64,000 bases of DNA, from positions 87,130 through 151,129 of the forward strand of contig QHWB01000045.1 of assembly GCA_003222395.1 (NCBI GenBank). The letters are read 5' to 3'. Of this stretch, positions 36,164 to 45,821 are shown one piece after another. The position numbers were made by a program, and so were the translations under genes. Numbering within the stretch: position 1 is the first letter of the stretch; the number at the start of each line of letters is the position of its first letter. Under the pieces are notes generated by a model. The model was not told the origin of the DNA and did not search any database. It worked only from the letters and a program-made list of their open reading frames with translations. Source of the stretch: Acidobacteriota bacterium (GTDB lineage: Bacteria > Acidobacteriota > Vicinamibacteria > Vicinamibacterales > CAVVIG01).

Positions 36164-37705
36164 TCACCGCTCGCGCGATCGGCCCGGCACCGCAACAGGG
36201 CCCGCTGCGTACACCTGCCTCCAAATCCGCCGCCCAACCTTGTCGGCTTCGGCGATGATCCCGTCCTCGTCCATCGTGAGCACCTTACGATTGCGCATGA
36301 TGAACTGACCGTCGACGATGACGGACTCGATGTCGGATGGTTGACCGTTGTGGATCCACGCCGACACGATGCGTCCGGCCGGTACGAGGTGTGCCCGTTG
36401 CGTGTTCACGACAATAAGGTCTGCCTTCTTTCCGACCTCGAGCGAGCCGAGGAGCTTCGCCTGTCGCACGGCTCGCGCACCGCCCAGCGTTGCGTCTTCG
36501 AGCATGTCTTCAGGCTGAGGGCGGAGACCGGGGTTCGGATCATTGCGCGAGATTCGTTCCGTCAGAAGCGCGACCCTCATGACCTCGAACAGGTCGTTGG
36601 TGTTGTTATCGGTGCCGTTCGCGATCGGACAGCCCGCGGCTCGCAGGGCGGCGATCGGCGGGATGACGCCTCGGTTCGCGGCCATGGCGGCCTGGTGCGA
36701 AATGATCGTGCCGGATTTTCCTAGCAACGCGACATCGGCATCGTCGACATAGCGGCAGTGCGCCGCGAACAGGCGCGGACCGAGGAAGCCGTGCTTCGCG
36801 AGAAACGCCGGCGGCCGAACTCCGTGGTGTCGCACCATGAAGTCGACCTCGGCGCGGCTCTGCGACAAATGGATCGTGTATCCGAGGTCGTGTTTTTCAG
36901 CGAAGGCGCGGACTGCCTGCAGCAACTCGGGCGAAGCGGTCTCGGCGAGCGCTGCTGCCGGGAACACGCTGATGCGGCCCTGCTTCGCGCCGTGCCACGT
37001 CGTGAACAGGTCATTGATGCGCTGCATCCCCTCATCGCGCAGCCTGGGCGAGAACCTGGGCGTTTCACTCCTGGCGAGCCCCTCCGGCGACATCGGGCCG
37101 GCAACATTCTCGCTATCGCGGACCGACTCCGCGAACACGCAGCGCAGCCCTGTCTGGGCCAACGCCGCTGCAGAGCGACTGATGCCTCCGGAATTCTCCA
37201 CAATCGTCGTGGTCCCGGTCCGTATCGCTTCCAAGGCACCGATCGTGACCATCAGCGTCCCCTCCTCCCCCTGCAGGAGACTGGCGGGACGGATGGCCAG
37301 ACGCGCGGAGTTGGGAAATCCGAAGTCCTCGTTGAAGCCGCGCTCGAGCGTGGCCGCGAGATGCGCGTGACAGTTGATCAGGCCCGGGAGCAGGACCTTT
37401 CCGCGTCCGTCGTAGATCTCAGCGTTGGGATACGTCTTCACGATGGCGTCGGTCGCGCCGATCGCTGCGATCTTGTCGCCGTCGACGGCGAGCGCCACGT
37501 CGTCTTGAACGGCGTCGACCGTCACGACGGACGTGTGAGAGAAGACGACCGTCCGGCTCGACGTCGCCTGAGCCTGGACGCCGCGTTGCTCGAGAAGAAG
37601 GGCGGCGGCGCCGGCGCCGGCTGCGGCGAGCAGCTGGCGTCGACTGAGGTCGAGTGAGCTGCGGCCGGACTTTGAAGGCAACGACGGGATTGTCGATCTT
37701 GGCAT
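36164..37705 (-). CDS. Tat-exported amidohydrolase (cytosine-deaminase/TRZ-ATZ-like)
   Basis: This 513-residue protein has a twin-arginine signal (LDLSRRQLLAAAGAGAAALLLEQ). It shows the metal-dependent amidohydrolase layout: an N-terminal beta segment, the metal motif HxH (LPGLINCHAHLAATLERG), a mid His (YTIHLSQS), a second His (LFAAHCRYVDD), and the catalytic Asp (ANGTDNNTNDLFEV). It ends with a conserved composite domain (GSLEVGKKADLIVVNT). It most likely hydrolyses or deaminates a cyclic N-compound in the periplasm, with an undefined substrate. The Met at 37705 is chosen because it precedes the signal; upstream codons look non-coding. Its stop is 10 bases from the convergent selenoprotein gene. 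Confidence 0.9.
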   Translation of the reverse strand: MPRSTIPSLPSKSGRSSLDLSRRQLLAAAGAGAAALLLEQRGVQAQATSSRTVVFSHTSVVTVDAVQDDVALAVDGDKIAAIGATDAIVKTYPNAEIYDGRGKVLLPGLINCHAHLAATLERGFNEDFGFPNSARLAIRPASLLQGEEGTLMVTIGALEAIRTGTTTIVENSGGISRSAAALAQTGLRCVFAESVRDSENVAGPMSPEGLARSETPRFSPRLRDEGMQRINDLFTTWHGAKQGRISVFPAAALAETASPELLQAVRAFAEKHDLGYTIHLSQSRAEVDFMVRHHGVRPPAFLAKHGFLGPRLFAAHCRYVDDADVALLGKSGTIISHQAAMAANRGVIPPIAALRAAGCPIANGTDNNTNDLFEVMRVALLTERISRNDPNPGLRPQPEDMLEDATLGGARAVRQAKLLGSLEVGKKADLIVVNTQRAHLVPAGRIVSAWIHNGQPSDIESVIVDGQFIMRNRKVLTMDEDGIIAEADKVGRRIWRQVYAAGPVAVPGRSRER

Positions 37706-38304
37706 AGTGAAAATGCGAGGGCAACAGCGTACCCGATCCCCTGGAGCTGGAGCGCCATGTAGGTCTGGGCCTGCAGAAGTTCCGGATTGACGCCGAGATC
37801 GTGCCCGCGCTTCAGGAGGATCAAGGGCGCGAAATGCCATCGTGCGAATGGGTCCTCCGGCGATGTCAATATGCTCGATCTGGGCGGGCGAACCCGACGC
37901 CCGCTATTCGACCACTCGTGCGTACTCGAAAGCGGCGTCGAAATTATCGATCAAGACCGAACGTCCAACATTCGAGTGCAGCACGGGTCGCTTGCCACGT
38001 CTCACGGTCGATTCACAGGATGGCGCCAGTCCATACCAGACACCACCCGCGACCATCCCGAACGACTATCGATCGTCTACTTTGTTTCTACCACTTAGCG
38101 CGACGAGTGCTCGGTGAATTGTGCCAATGGCGGATTCGGCAGAACAGAGCTCATCGCTATACGACGTGCGTTGGCGAGGTCACCGCTGACGATCAACGGG
38201 TACGCTGATCGACGATTCGCACTTCAGGTGCGCCATAGTGGTGGCGGCTTGGCGAAGAATGAAACACACTCGTCGGCAGTCGCCTGGCAGCTAGCTGGCT
38301 GAGT
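37706..38304. other. Intergenic region with possible gene fragment
   Basis: About 600 bases separate the amidohydrolase start from the hybrid kinase stop. Minus-strand frames in 37730-37990 encode ordered-looking peptides (for example GHDLGVNPELLQAQTYMALQ) that are broken by a stop and frame changes. This suggests a decayed C-terminal gene fragment of unknown family. The stretch 38000-38300 shows nothing recognisable. Confidence 0.35.
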
Positions 38305-41124
38305 TCACTGAGGCCCGTGGAGCGTTCGCTTCGCGAGGACAGCGACGGCGACAATCAATTCGGCCGGGTCGACCGGCTTTACCAAGTGCATTTGGAACCC
38401 GCCCTGAAGGACCTTCATTCGATCCTCGGCACGCGCGTACGCGGTCAACGCCGCAGCCGGTACCTCGCGGATCGTTTGATCGCTCGATTGGCGAATCCGT
38501 TTGAGCAACTCGAAGCCGTCTGTATGCGCCATCCCGATATCAGTGATGACAACGTCCGGGCGAATTGTCTGGAGCGCGGCGATCGCTTCGTCCGCCGAAT
38601 CCACGACAATGACTTTCGCGCCACGGCTTCCGAGTGTCTCGCTCACGAGTGCGCGCGCGTCGGTGTCGTCGTCAGCGGCAAGGACGGTAAGTCCCCCTAG
38701 GTCCGGCAACGGCGTGTCCGTGCGCGCAGGCTCGGACGTCGGCTTCGCCCGTCGTTCCGGCGGCGATTCATGATGAACAACCATCAACGGCAATCGCACG
38801 CGGAACGTCGAGCCCTTCTCGGGTCCCCCGCTCGCCGCATGAATCGTCCCGCCGTGCAATTCGACCAGGTGACGCACGATGGCGAGACCAAGTCCGATGC
38901 CAGCGTGCTCACGGGTCGTCCCACTGTCGGCCTGCCTGAAACGCTCGAAGATGTGCGGCAAGAAATCTGGCGAAATTCCGACCCCGGTATCGCTGACGAT
39001 GATCTCGACATGCGAATTGACCCGTTCGAGTCGCACCTGGATAACGCCGTTCTTTGGCGTGAATTTGACGGCATTCGACACGAGGTTCCAGACGATCTGT
39101 TGCAACCGATCGGGATCACCCGAGATCGGCGCGGCGGAAGGATCAAGAATGGTGTGAACACGAATGTGCTTGGCCTCCGCAGCCGGAAGGACGGTCTCGA
39201 CCGCGTCGGAGACGACGCGCGGGAGATCGACGGGCTGAACGTCCAGACGAATCTTGCCGGAGATGATTCGGGAGACATCGAGAACGTCCTCGACGATTTG
39301 CGTCAGTGCCGTCGCATTCCTCTCCACGGCCTGGAGCGCGTGCGTGTGCTTGTCCGGTGTCAGCATGCCCGACTGTACCAACCGTGAGTAGCCGAGGATC
39401 GCATTCAGCGGGGTTCGCAATTCATGTGACAGCGTGGCGAGAAACTCGTCCTTCAGCCGATTCGCGATCTGCGCATCGTCGTACGCGCGCGCGTTGTCCA
39501 CGGCGAGCGCCGCACGAAACGCCACATCCTGGGCGAATCGAAAATCGTCGTCGTTATAAACGCGTCCGGATTCGGCTGTCACGAGGGTGAGGGCGCCCAA
39601 TGTCCGGCCGCGAGCCGTGAGCGGCGCGATGATGTACGACCGAAGCCCGAGCGAACGAACGAGCGCAATGCGCTCTTCGTCACCGGGGGCCGCCGCGACA
39701 ATCATGTCGTCGGAGATCTCCTTTACGATCGCTGGCGTGCCCGTCCGAACAACGGAGCCGGGGCTGTACGGCGAGCTCGCGTCTTCATAACGCGATCGAA
39801 TCGTCCGTGCCAAATCGATCTTCGCGGGATCGACGTGCGCCACGGCGAGGCGCTCGAGCTTGCGCTCGTCCGTCAAAATGTCCACAGCACACCAATCGGC
39901 GATCGATGGCACGGCCATGTTGACAACCGTCTTCAGGGTCGTTGCGTAGTCGAGCGATCCCGCGAGCACAGCGCCGACTTCAGCGAGGAACGCCGCCCGC
40001 TCCGTCGCGCGACGTCGGTCCGTAATGTCTCGCGCGATTTTCGACGCGCCGATCACATTGCCGCCGTCATCTCGAATCGGCGACAGCGATAGCGACACCG
40101 GAACGCAGCTTCCGTCTTTTCGACAGCGAATCGTTTCGAAGTGCTCGACACGTTCTCCGCGCTTGATGCGCGCGAGTACCTCTGATTCTTCCTCCTGGCG
40201 GCCTTCGGGAACAACGATACGAATCGACCGTCCTATGGCCTCTCTCGCGTCATATCCGTACAGCCGTTCCGCACCGTGATTCCAAGCCGTGATCGTGCCG
40301 TCCAGATCCATTCCGATAATGCCGTCGTCGGAGGATTCGACAATCGCGGCTAGCCGACGGGCCGTCACCAGCGATTCCTCTTTAATGCGATCGATGCGCT
40401 TCCCTTCGGTAACGTCGGTTATGAAGATGGCCAACCCGTCCGCCGTCGGATAGATCCGCGTGTGAAACCAGATGTCCAGGGGCGGGTAGTACTCCTCCAC
40501 AGCGGTGGGGCGGTTATCCGCCATCGCGCGTCGCGCTTCGTCAAAGACACGCAGCGTTGTTGCCTCGGGAAACACATCCCAGACAACGCGCCCGATGAGA
40601 TGCTCTCGCGGCATCTGCGCCATCTGCACGTAGCGATCGTTTACGTACGTGAATCGCCAAGTTCGATCGACAGCCGCGAATGCATCGCTCATGGCGTCGA
40701 TCACTTGGCGGAGCTGCTGTTCGATCCGTGTTCTTTCCGATGCTGCGCGATTACGCTCCGAGATGTCGCGGGAGATCTTGGAGATGCCAACGACGCGGCC
40801 GTCGCGGTCGCGCAGCGCTGAAACCGTCAGCGCCACGCTGATGAGGCTCCCGTCTTTCCGAACGCGAACGCTCTCGTAATGCTCGACAGGCTGATCCGAT
40901 GTGATGCGTTCGCGAACGGACTCTTCTTCCGCCTGCCGATCGGGGGGAATAATGCGCTGATTGGGCTGCCCTAGGATCTCAGAGGCAGGGTAGCCGTAGA
41001 GTCGCTCAGCCGCCGGATTCCAAGAGGTGATGATGCCGTTAAGGTCGGAGCTGATGATCGCGTCGTCGGAGGATTCCACGATCGCCGCGAGCAATGCCGC
41101 CTCGTCCGGCCGCTGGGAGGCCAC
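38305..41124 (-). CDS. Hybrid sensor histidine kinase (PAS x3, GAF, HisKA, HATPase, REC)
   Basis: This 939-residue cytoplasmic kinase has no membrane segment. Three PAS domains (about 10-130, 135-245, 260-375; PAS1 and PAS3 are close copies, with AIVESSDDAIISSDLNG and AIVESSDDGIIGMDLDG) precede a GAF domain (about 385-545). A HisKA domain follows with H567 (ATLSHELRTPLN), then an HATPase domain (NLVSNAVKFTP, DTGVGI, GIGLGLAIVRHL), and a C-terminal receiver with D862 (DVVITDIGM). It senses an intracellular cue, perhaps redox or a small ligand, through PAS/GAF. No output regulator is adjacent. Confidence 0.95.
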   Translation of the reverse strand: MASQRPDEAALLAAIVESSDDAIISSDLNGIITSWNPAAERLYGYPASEILGQPNQRIIPPDRQAEEESVRERITSDQPVEHYESVRVRKDGSLISVALTVSALRDRDGRVVGISKISRDISERNRAASERTRIEQQLRQVIDAMSDAFAAVDRTWRFTYVNDRYVQMAQMPREHLIGRVVWDVFPEATTLRVFDEARRAMADNRPTAVEEYYPPLDIWFHTRIYPTADGLAIFITDVTEGKRIDRIKEESLVTARRLAAIVESSDDGIIGMDLDGTITAWNHGAERLYGYDAREAIGRSIRIVVPEGRQEEESEVLARIKRGERVEHFETIRCRKDGSCVPVSLSLSPIRDDGGNVIGASKIARDITDRRRATERAAFLAEVGAVLAGSLDYATTLKTVVNMAVPSIADWCAVDILTDERKLERLAVAHVDPAKIDLARTIRSRYEDASSPYSPGSVVRTGTPAIVKEISDDMIVAAAPGDEERIALVRSLGLRSYIIAPLTARGRTLGALTLVTAESGRVYNDDDFRFAQDVAFRAALAVDNARAYDDAQIANRLKDEFLATLSHELRTPLNAILGYSRLVQSGMLTPDKHTHALQAVERNATALTQIVEDVLDVSRIISGKIRLDVQPVDLPRVVSDAVETVLPAAEAKHIRVHTILDPSAAPISGDPDRLQQIVWNLVSNAVKFTPKNGVIQVRLERVNSHVEIIVSDTGVGISPDFLPHIFERFRQADSGTTREHAGIGLGLAIVRHLVELHGGTIHAASGGPEKGSTFRVRLPLMVVHHESPPERRAKPTSEPARTDTPLPDLGGLTVLAADDDTDARALVSETLGSRGAKVIVVDSADEAIAALQTIRPDVVITDIGMAHTDGFELLKRIRQSSDQTIREVPAAALTAYARAEDRMKVLQGGFQMHLVKPVDPAELIVAVAVLAKRTLHGPQ

Positions 41125-41312
41125 AATTCACTGCCAGGACAGAGTGGTTGAGCTGCCGACGCACGAATCCGGACGCATTTAGGGTCTAGGCTGCCCGCAA
41201 ACTCCGCGCCAGCTCCGCCGCAAAGAACTACGTATCGAACGCGGCGATACACCTGCGATCGACCCCATGGTCACACCGTTCGCCTGACTCGGTGGATTGG
41301 TCAGAGCATGGA

Positions 41313-41693
41313 CTACCTCGGCTGGCCCCGTCGCAGACTCCACAGTCCGCGCGCCGCGAGGATGAAAGTGACGCCCCCGAGCCCGCCGAGCGCCCAGAGT
41401 GTCCAGACAAAGAAGAAGCCGCCGGTGGACTTGGCGATCTCGCCGTAGTGTGCCCCCCTCATGTGGATGACGGGCATGCCTGCCGCGAACAACCCGACGA
41501 GCAGCATGATGACGTGCCCCGATCGCCGTTCGGCGAGCACGAGCGTCCCGTACATGAAGACCGCGAGGACGAGCAGCGCAATGTTTGAGGGCTCGGCCTT
41601 CGATATCCCACGGACGATGTCGTCCGTAATGTGAAGCGTCAGCAAAAGGATCGAGAGCAGAGACGTGGCGACCAAGATTGCGTTTTCCTTCAT
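41313..41693 (-). CDS. Small four-helix membrane protein
   Basis: This 126-residue protein starts at MKENAILVATSLLSILLLT. It has four predicted membrane segments (about 5-24, 40-57, 62-80, 94-118) separated by short loops, including GISKAEPSN and HMRGAHYGEIAKSTGG. It resembles uncharacterised small inner-membrane proteins, and no catalytic motif is seen. It lies downstream of the LytTR regulator on the same strand and may be a target or companion of that system. Confidence 0.7.
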   Translation of the reverse strand: MKENAILVATSLLSILLLTLHITDDIVRGISKAEPSNIALLVLAVFMYGTLVLAERRSGHVIMLLVGLFAAGMPVIHMRGAHYGEIAKSTGGFFFVWTLWALGGLGGVTFILAARGLWSLRRGQPR

Positions 41694-41818
41694 TCGATAC
41701 TCCCCGTGTTCGATTCCGCGCTGGTCGAATCCGAGCTCGCGCAGCGCCGACGGTCGGCCCACCTGCCATGCGGGCGTCTTGACGTGCGCGCCAACAGAGT
41801 GGCGGCACGCGTGCGCTC

Positions 41819-41870
41819 GAACAACCGGCTTGCGACGAAGCGCGGATTCGCGCGGACGAACGGCGGCTAC
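41819..41870. repeat. Direct repeat, copy 1 (flanks LytS/LytTR operon)
   Basis: A 52-base sequence (beginning GAACAACCGGCTTGCGACGA, ending CGGCGGCTAC) is repeated in the same orientation at 44102-44155 with about 85% identity by eye. This copy reaches the stop codon of the LytTR regulator. Confidence 0.7.
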
Positions 41871-42658
41871 ATCTGCCGGAACAGATGCAGGTGGTTGCGG
41901 CTGACCGGCAGAACGTCATCTCGGCCCCTTACGTGAATCTCCGCCGTTTCGTTGTCATGCCGCTTGACATGGCTGATCGCGCGCAGATTCACGACGACCG
42001 ACCGATGGACTTGCGCGAATTGCTCCGCATCAAGCTGCTCGAGCAGCTCCTTCAGCGGCGTCCGCACCACCGCGTCGGCCGGTTTCCCTCCATCGCGCCA
42101 GGCGACGATGGTGTACTTCGCGTCGGAGCGAAGGTAATCGACGTCGTCGATCGCGATCAGGCGCACGGTTTTCCCCGCTTGCGCGCGAATCCATCGCAGC
42201 GCCTCGCTCTTGCCGCCGCCACTCTGCAGCTTCGCGAGCTGCTCGCTCAGTTGCTGCAACAGCTGCTCGGTGTTGATCGCCGGCCTCGACGACTGCAGAC
42301 GTTCCTTGAGACGGCTCACGGTTTCCGCGAGGCGCGCCCGTTCGACCGGCTTCAGCAGGTAATCGAGAGCGCCCTGCGCAAAGGCCTGCACTGCGTAGTG
42401 ATCGTACGCCGTGACGAACACGAGATGCGCGCGCCGGCCGATGTGGTTCGCGGCACCGACGCCGGAGAGTCCCGGCATATGGACGTCGAGGAAGCAGATG
42501 TCGGGATGCCGCTCGTCGAATAACCTCACCGCCTCCCGTCCGTTCCGCGCCTCGGCCACAATCTCGAGCTCGGGCCACACGATCCCAAGTTGGCGCCGCA
42601 GCGCATCGCGCAGCAGCGGTTCATCGTCGGCGATCAACGCTGTCGCGTGGGCGTTCAT
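41867..42658 (-). CDS. LytTR-family response regulator
   Basis: This 263-residue regulator has a receiver domain with acidic pair D11/D12 (LIADDEPLL) and phosphoacceptor D58 (CFLDVHMPGLSG), a coiled linker rich in Gln and Leu, and a C-terminal LytTR DNA-binding domain (VRLIAIDDVDYLRSDAKYTI, FAQVHRSVVVNLRAISHVKR). Its start overlaps the stop of the histidine kinase (ATGA at 42655-42658), so the two form one operon. LytTR systems usually control exported or membrane proteins; the four-helix protein downstream is a candidate target. Confidence 0.95.
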   Translation of the reverse strand: MNAHATALIADDEPLLRDALRRQLGIVWPELEIVAEARNGREAVRLFDERHPDICFLDVHMPGLSGVGAANHIGRRAHLVFVTAYDHYAVQAFAQGALDYLLKPVERARLAETVSRLKERLQSSRPAINTEQLLQQLSEQLAKLQSGGGKSEALRWIRAQAGKTVRLIAIDDVDYLRSDAKYTIVAWRDGGKPADAVVRTPLKELLEQLDAEQFAQVHRSVVVNLRAISHVKRHDNETAEIHVRGRDDVLPVSRNHLHLFRQM

Positions 42659-43725
42659 GCGTGTGCCGGCATATCGACTTCGACGGCGACGCCGCGGGGT
42701 GCGCCGGACGTCAGGCGCAGTTGCGCCGCATCGCCGAAGATCAGCTGCAGCCGCTCGCGCAGAGTCGTGAGCCCGGTCCCGAGACCGTTCGCCGATTGAT
42801 GAAGTCCGGCGCCAGTGTCAGTGACGCGGACCACGCAGCGTTCACCACGCCGATCGATGTCGATGTCGATCCGGCCTCCTTCTTCGCTGGGGTCGATCCC
42901 GTGTCGCACGGCATTCTCGACCAGCGTCAGCAGGGTGGTCGGAGGACATCGAACCTTCAACGCCGACGGGTCGACGTTCATCGCGTACTGGAGGCGATCG
43001 GGCATGCGCATCTGCATCAGCTCGAGACATGGTCGAACGAGCTGCAGCTCGCGCTCGATCGTTGCGGCAGGCTCGTGAAGCAGCGGCACCACCGCGCGCA
43101 GATACGCGGTGAGGCTCCGGAGGACGGCCGACGCGTGCGGCGAGCCCGCATCGACGAGCGCCTGCACGTTCGCAAGTGTGTTGAAGAGGAAGTGCGGTGC
43201 GACCTGCGCCTGCAGCAGATGCAATCGCGCGTCGAGCGCCTCTCGCTCGAGTTCACTGCGCTCGAGCGCGAACGCCAGCTTCTGATCGCGGGCGAAGGCT
43301 TCCTTCTGGCGAACGACGGCCGCGAGCGCCGTCCACGGCGCCAGGAGGATGGCGGCGAACGTCAGATGCGTCCACCCGTTCATCCGGTCAGGATCTTTCC
43401 AGAACGGCGGGGCACTTTGCGGCGTGGACAGAACGTAGATCAGCAACGTCGTCACCGGCACGAGAGCGCCGACCGCAACGACTTGCAATGCCCATCGCTG
43501 GAGCCACTGCGGCAGACTGCGTGGCCACGCCTCGAAGAGTCCGAAGGCAGCCGTCGCCGACAGGCCGAGGGTGATGGTGCGGAGGAAGAGCGAGGACGGA
43601 GAACTTCTCCAGACGCTCATCATCAGGAGGCCGACGCCGATAGACATTGTCAGCGCGACGGCAACGCGCCGCGATGTCTTCGCAATGATGCCGGCCGGTC
43701 TCCCAGCCGTCGCCAGTTCGGACAT
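42655..43725 (-). CDS. LytS-like sensor histidine kinase
   Basis: This 356-residue membrane kinase of the His_kinase (LytS/YpdA-like) family has an N-terminal domain with four hydrophobic segments (about 21-38, 48-65, 77-98, 120-138). A coiled region leads to phosphoacceptor H178 in QAQVAPHFLFNTLANVQALV, then an HATPase domain (TLLTLVENAVRHGIDP, DTGAGL, GTGLTTLRERL). The sensor part is wholly membrane-embedded, as in related kinases that respond to envelope state. It overlaps the LytTR regulator gene by ATGA. Confidence 0.93.
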   Translation of the reverse strand: MSELATAGRPAGIIAKTSRRVAVALTMSIGVGLLMMSVWRSSPSSLFLRTITLGLSATAAFGLFEAWPRSLPQWLQRWALQVVAVGALVPVTTLLIYVLSTPQSAPPFWKDPDRMNGWTHLTFAAILLAPWTALAAVVRQKEAFARDQKLAFALERSELEREALDARLHLLQAQVAPHFLFNTLANVQALVDAGSPHASAVLRSLTAYLRAVVPLLHEPAATIERELQLVRPCLELMQMRMPDRLQYAMNVDPSALKVRCPPTTLLTLVENAVRHGIDPSEEGGRIDIDIDRRGERCVVRVTDTGAGLHQSANGLGTGLTTLRERLQLIFGDAAQLRLTSGAPRGVAVEVDMPAHA

Positions 43726-44296
43726 GACCTGAGGATACCTGCTTGTGGGCGACCTGAGTGCGCTTCGAGCGATCGCGCCTGAGCGCCATTACACCGGTCG
43801 CGGAGAACGTCACTTTCTGATCCTGTCGGGCGGGACTGGCAACGTGCGGCGGTCGCGGACTCTCCATAGCCATTAGACATCAGCAGCAGGATCGGCAGCC
43901 GCCGCATCGGCGCCGTCACCATCGCGAGACGGAGTGTCGGCTCGTGCTCGAGGATCCGGATGGCAGCATTCCCCGGGAAGAAGAGCGTGATCGGACATAT
44001 ATGCCGGGGACCGGACCGATGATCAACCATCCGACGTACAGCGCAGGGACGATGCGCGCGTCTCTCGATATGCGCGGCAATATCGCGGCGCGCGGTCCTG
44101 CGAACAATCAGGTTGCGACGAAGCGTGGATTCGCGCGGGAACGAAGAGCGGCTACGTTAGGCTGAACAGGTGCTCGTACTCGCAGCTCATGGGGGCAGCA
44201 CATCACGGTGCCGAGCGCGAATCCGCAGGCGCGGCGATCTGTGGGAGCCGTCGCTCCAGTCGCGCGCCCGCTTAATCTGTCGCAGTATGTGAGCTC
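43726..44296. other. Intergenic region with possible decayed ORF
   Basis: These 571 bases carry the second copy of the direct repeat (44102-44155). Two overlapping minus-strand frames (43916-44107 and about 43870-44030) encode ordered peptides (VPALYVGWLIIGPVPGIYV and EPTLRLAMVTAPMRRLPIL) that would join only through a frameshift, suggesting a gene relic. No intact gene is supported. Confidence 0.4.
44102..44155. repeat. Direct repeat, copy 2 (flanks LytS/LytTR operon)
   Basis: The second copy of the 41819-41870 sequence (beginning GAACAATCAGGTTGCGACGA, ending GCGGCTAC) lies about 375 bases upstream of the kinase start. The two copies bracket 2.2 kb that contains just the two-component operon and its upstream relic. 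Confidence 0.7.
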
Positions 44297-45072
44297 GTGA
44301 CCCGCTATCAGAAGACCGTCTTTACCTCATTTCTGGTCTTCCTGCCTGCCGGCGTCGCGGCGGTCATCTGGTTTCAACTGATGCGGGCTTCGTCGTCGGC
44401 TGTGGTCGTTGGCGGCGAGATCACGATCCTCGTCATCGCTCTCGCGATCAATCAGGCCGCTCTCATCGTCCCGCTCCGCCGGCGCTTTGCAGCGGCGGTC
44501 GAACGGCAGGACGCCGACGCGGTCGACGCGGTTCTCGACGAAGCCGCAGCCATGTGGCCGCGCAACGCGAAGATGCGCGCCTTCGTCGACGGCAACCGCG
44601 CCGTCGCGCTCATGTTCCGCGAGCGCTGGGACGAAGCGGTGGCGCAGGCGCGCAGCGCGCTCGCCGGGCCGCTCGCACGAACGCAGGAAGCCCTTCTGCT
44701 GAACAACCTCGCCTGGGCGCTGGCGCACACCGGTGCGCTCGACCAGGCGGCAACGATCGGTGAGCGCGCGCTGGCTGGCGCGCAGACGGAGCTTCTGCGC
44801 GGGTTTGCAAACGGCACGTTGGGCGCAATCACGCGCTCCGAGGGGAAGCCGATCGTGCGCTCGGGCACTTGGACGCGGCCGACGCGATCAGTGGCGGCGG
44901 ACGCGCTATTCAGGCGACCCGGCAGTACTATCGAGGCGTTGTGTTCCAGTCGAAGGGCCTGACCGCCGAGGCCATCCGGGCATTCGAAGCGGCGCGCGCC
45001 GCGGCGTCCGCATCACCGTTCGGCCGGCATGCCGCGTCGCGCCTCGTGGAGCTGCGATCGCCTCGTCGCTAG
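44297..45072 (+). pseudogene. Membrane-anchored TPR-like protein, frameshifted
   Basis: The first frame (from a GTG at 44297) gives two membrane helices (VFTSFLVFLPAGVAAVIWF, and a second near VGGEITILVIALAINQAAL) and TPR-like helices (LLNNLAWALAHTGALDQAA). Near 44848-44855, in a run of four Gs, coding evidence moves to the next frame, which continues as HLDAADAISGGGRAIQATRQ to HAASRLVELRSPRR (stop at 45072). One extra G would restore a single protein of about 259 residues. It is either a recent pseudogene or a homopolymer sequencing error. Confidence 0.7.
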
Positions 45073-45181
45073 TCACCGGCCAGCTCGCCGTCCATCATCG
45101 CCTGGCATCCATCGGTTCGTCGAGTGGGTCGGGCCCTCTCGCTGGTCGTTTTCAATCATCGCCACCTCACGAGCCGCGTGC

Positions 45182-45519
45182 TCATTTCGTTGGCACCGAT
45201 GTCATCCCGGCGGAATGAACTGCAGGTCTGGTTCTTGGCGGAGCACGCACTCCGTAATCTCGATTCGTGTCTGCGTCCTTCTTGCCAATGAACACGACTT
45301 CTTCGTGAGCGATCGTGTCGGCCGCGAAACGCATGGCGGCATGGATGTCCTCGCCCGTGAGCTGAGAGTAGGCGTTAATCAAATCAGCTTCGGAGGCACC
45401 TTCGCTCAGTTTGCGCAGGATCTCGACCTGCAGTCGACCCGGGCGTAGTGATGTCCCACCAAGATGTCGCCGACGCGTGCACGATCACGACCTGACAGCG
45501 AGAAGCGCACGTTCGACAT
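45182..45519 (-). pseudogene. DUF433-family protein, frameshifted
   Basis: A start at 45519 reads MSNVRFSLSGRDRARVGDIL. Near 45447 the coding signal shifts frame by one base to RLQVEILRKLSEGASEADLI, then AYSQLTGEDIHAAMRFAADT. The second part matches DUF433 proteins, small putative antitoxin-type proteins whose C-terminal helix reads LT-x-EDI-x-AA. No partner toxin is intact next to it. The single-base shift suggests decay. Confidence 0.6.
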
Positions 45520-45821
45520 CAGGTTAGGACAATTGCAACCTGAGAAGTTCACAGGATGGCGCCGTGCCCGGGTGCGCATCGGATGGTGCTCCTCGAATCG
45601 TCGCGGAGCATCTTCAAGCCGCCGCCCTTGGGGCAACAGCAAGAAGCACCTACTACAACCGGAACGGCTGACTGATGGTCGCAGCCGACATAACGATGCC
45701 CGAGGCGGCCTGAGGCCACTCGAGGCAACAGCAGGCAACGCCACTTCGCGCTCGTCTCCTCTGTAAGCAGAAAGGCTGTCGATCGAGCCCGCGGTGCAAT
45801 CACCCGTGGCGGTTCGACGTC
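45520..45821. other. Intergenic region, no gene seen
   Basis: These 302 bases lie between the DUF433 relic and the integrase N-terminal fragment. Only short unsupported frames are present, and no repeat or promoter was recognised with confidence. Confidence 0.4.

Noticed and set aside
38012-38027. A 16-base exact match (TTCACAGGATGGCGCC) with 45548-45563
   Set aside because: A match of this length is expected by chance about once in a GC-rich window of this size, and there is no flanking similarity.
44102-44166. attC-like integron site (GTTAGGC end)
   Set aside because: The 3' core fits, but the 5' core (RYYYAAC) and paired inner arms do not, and no integron integrase is seen.
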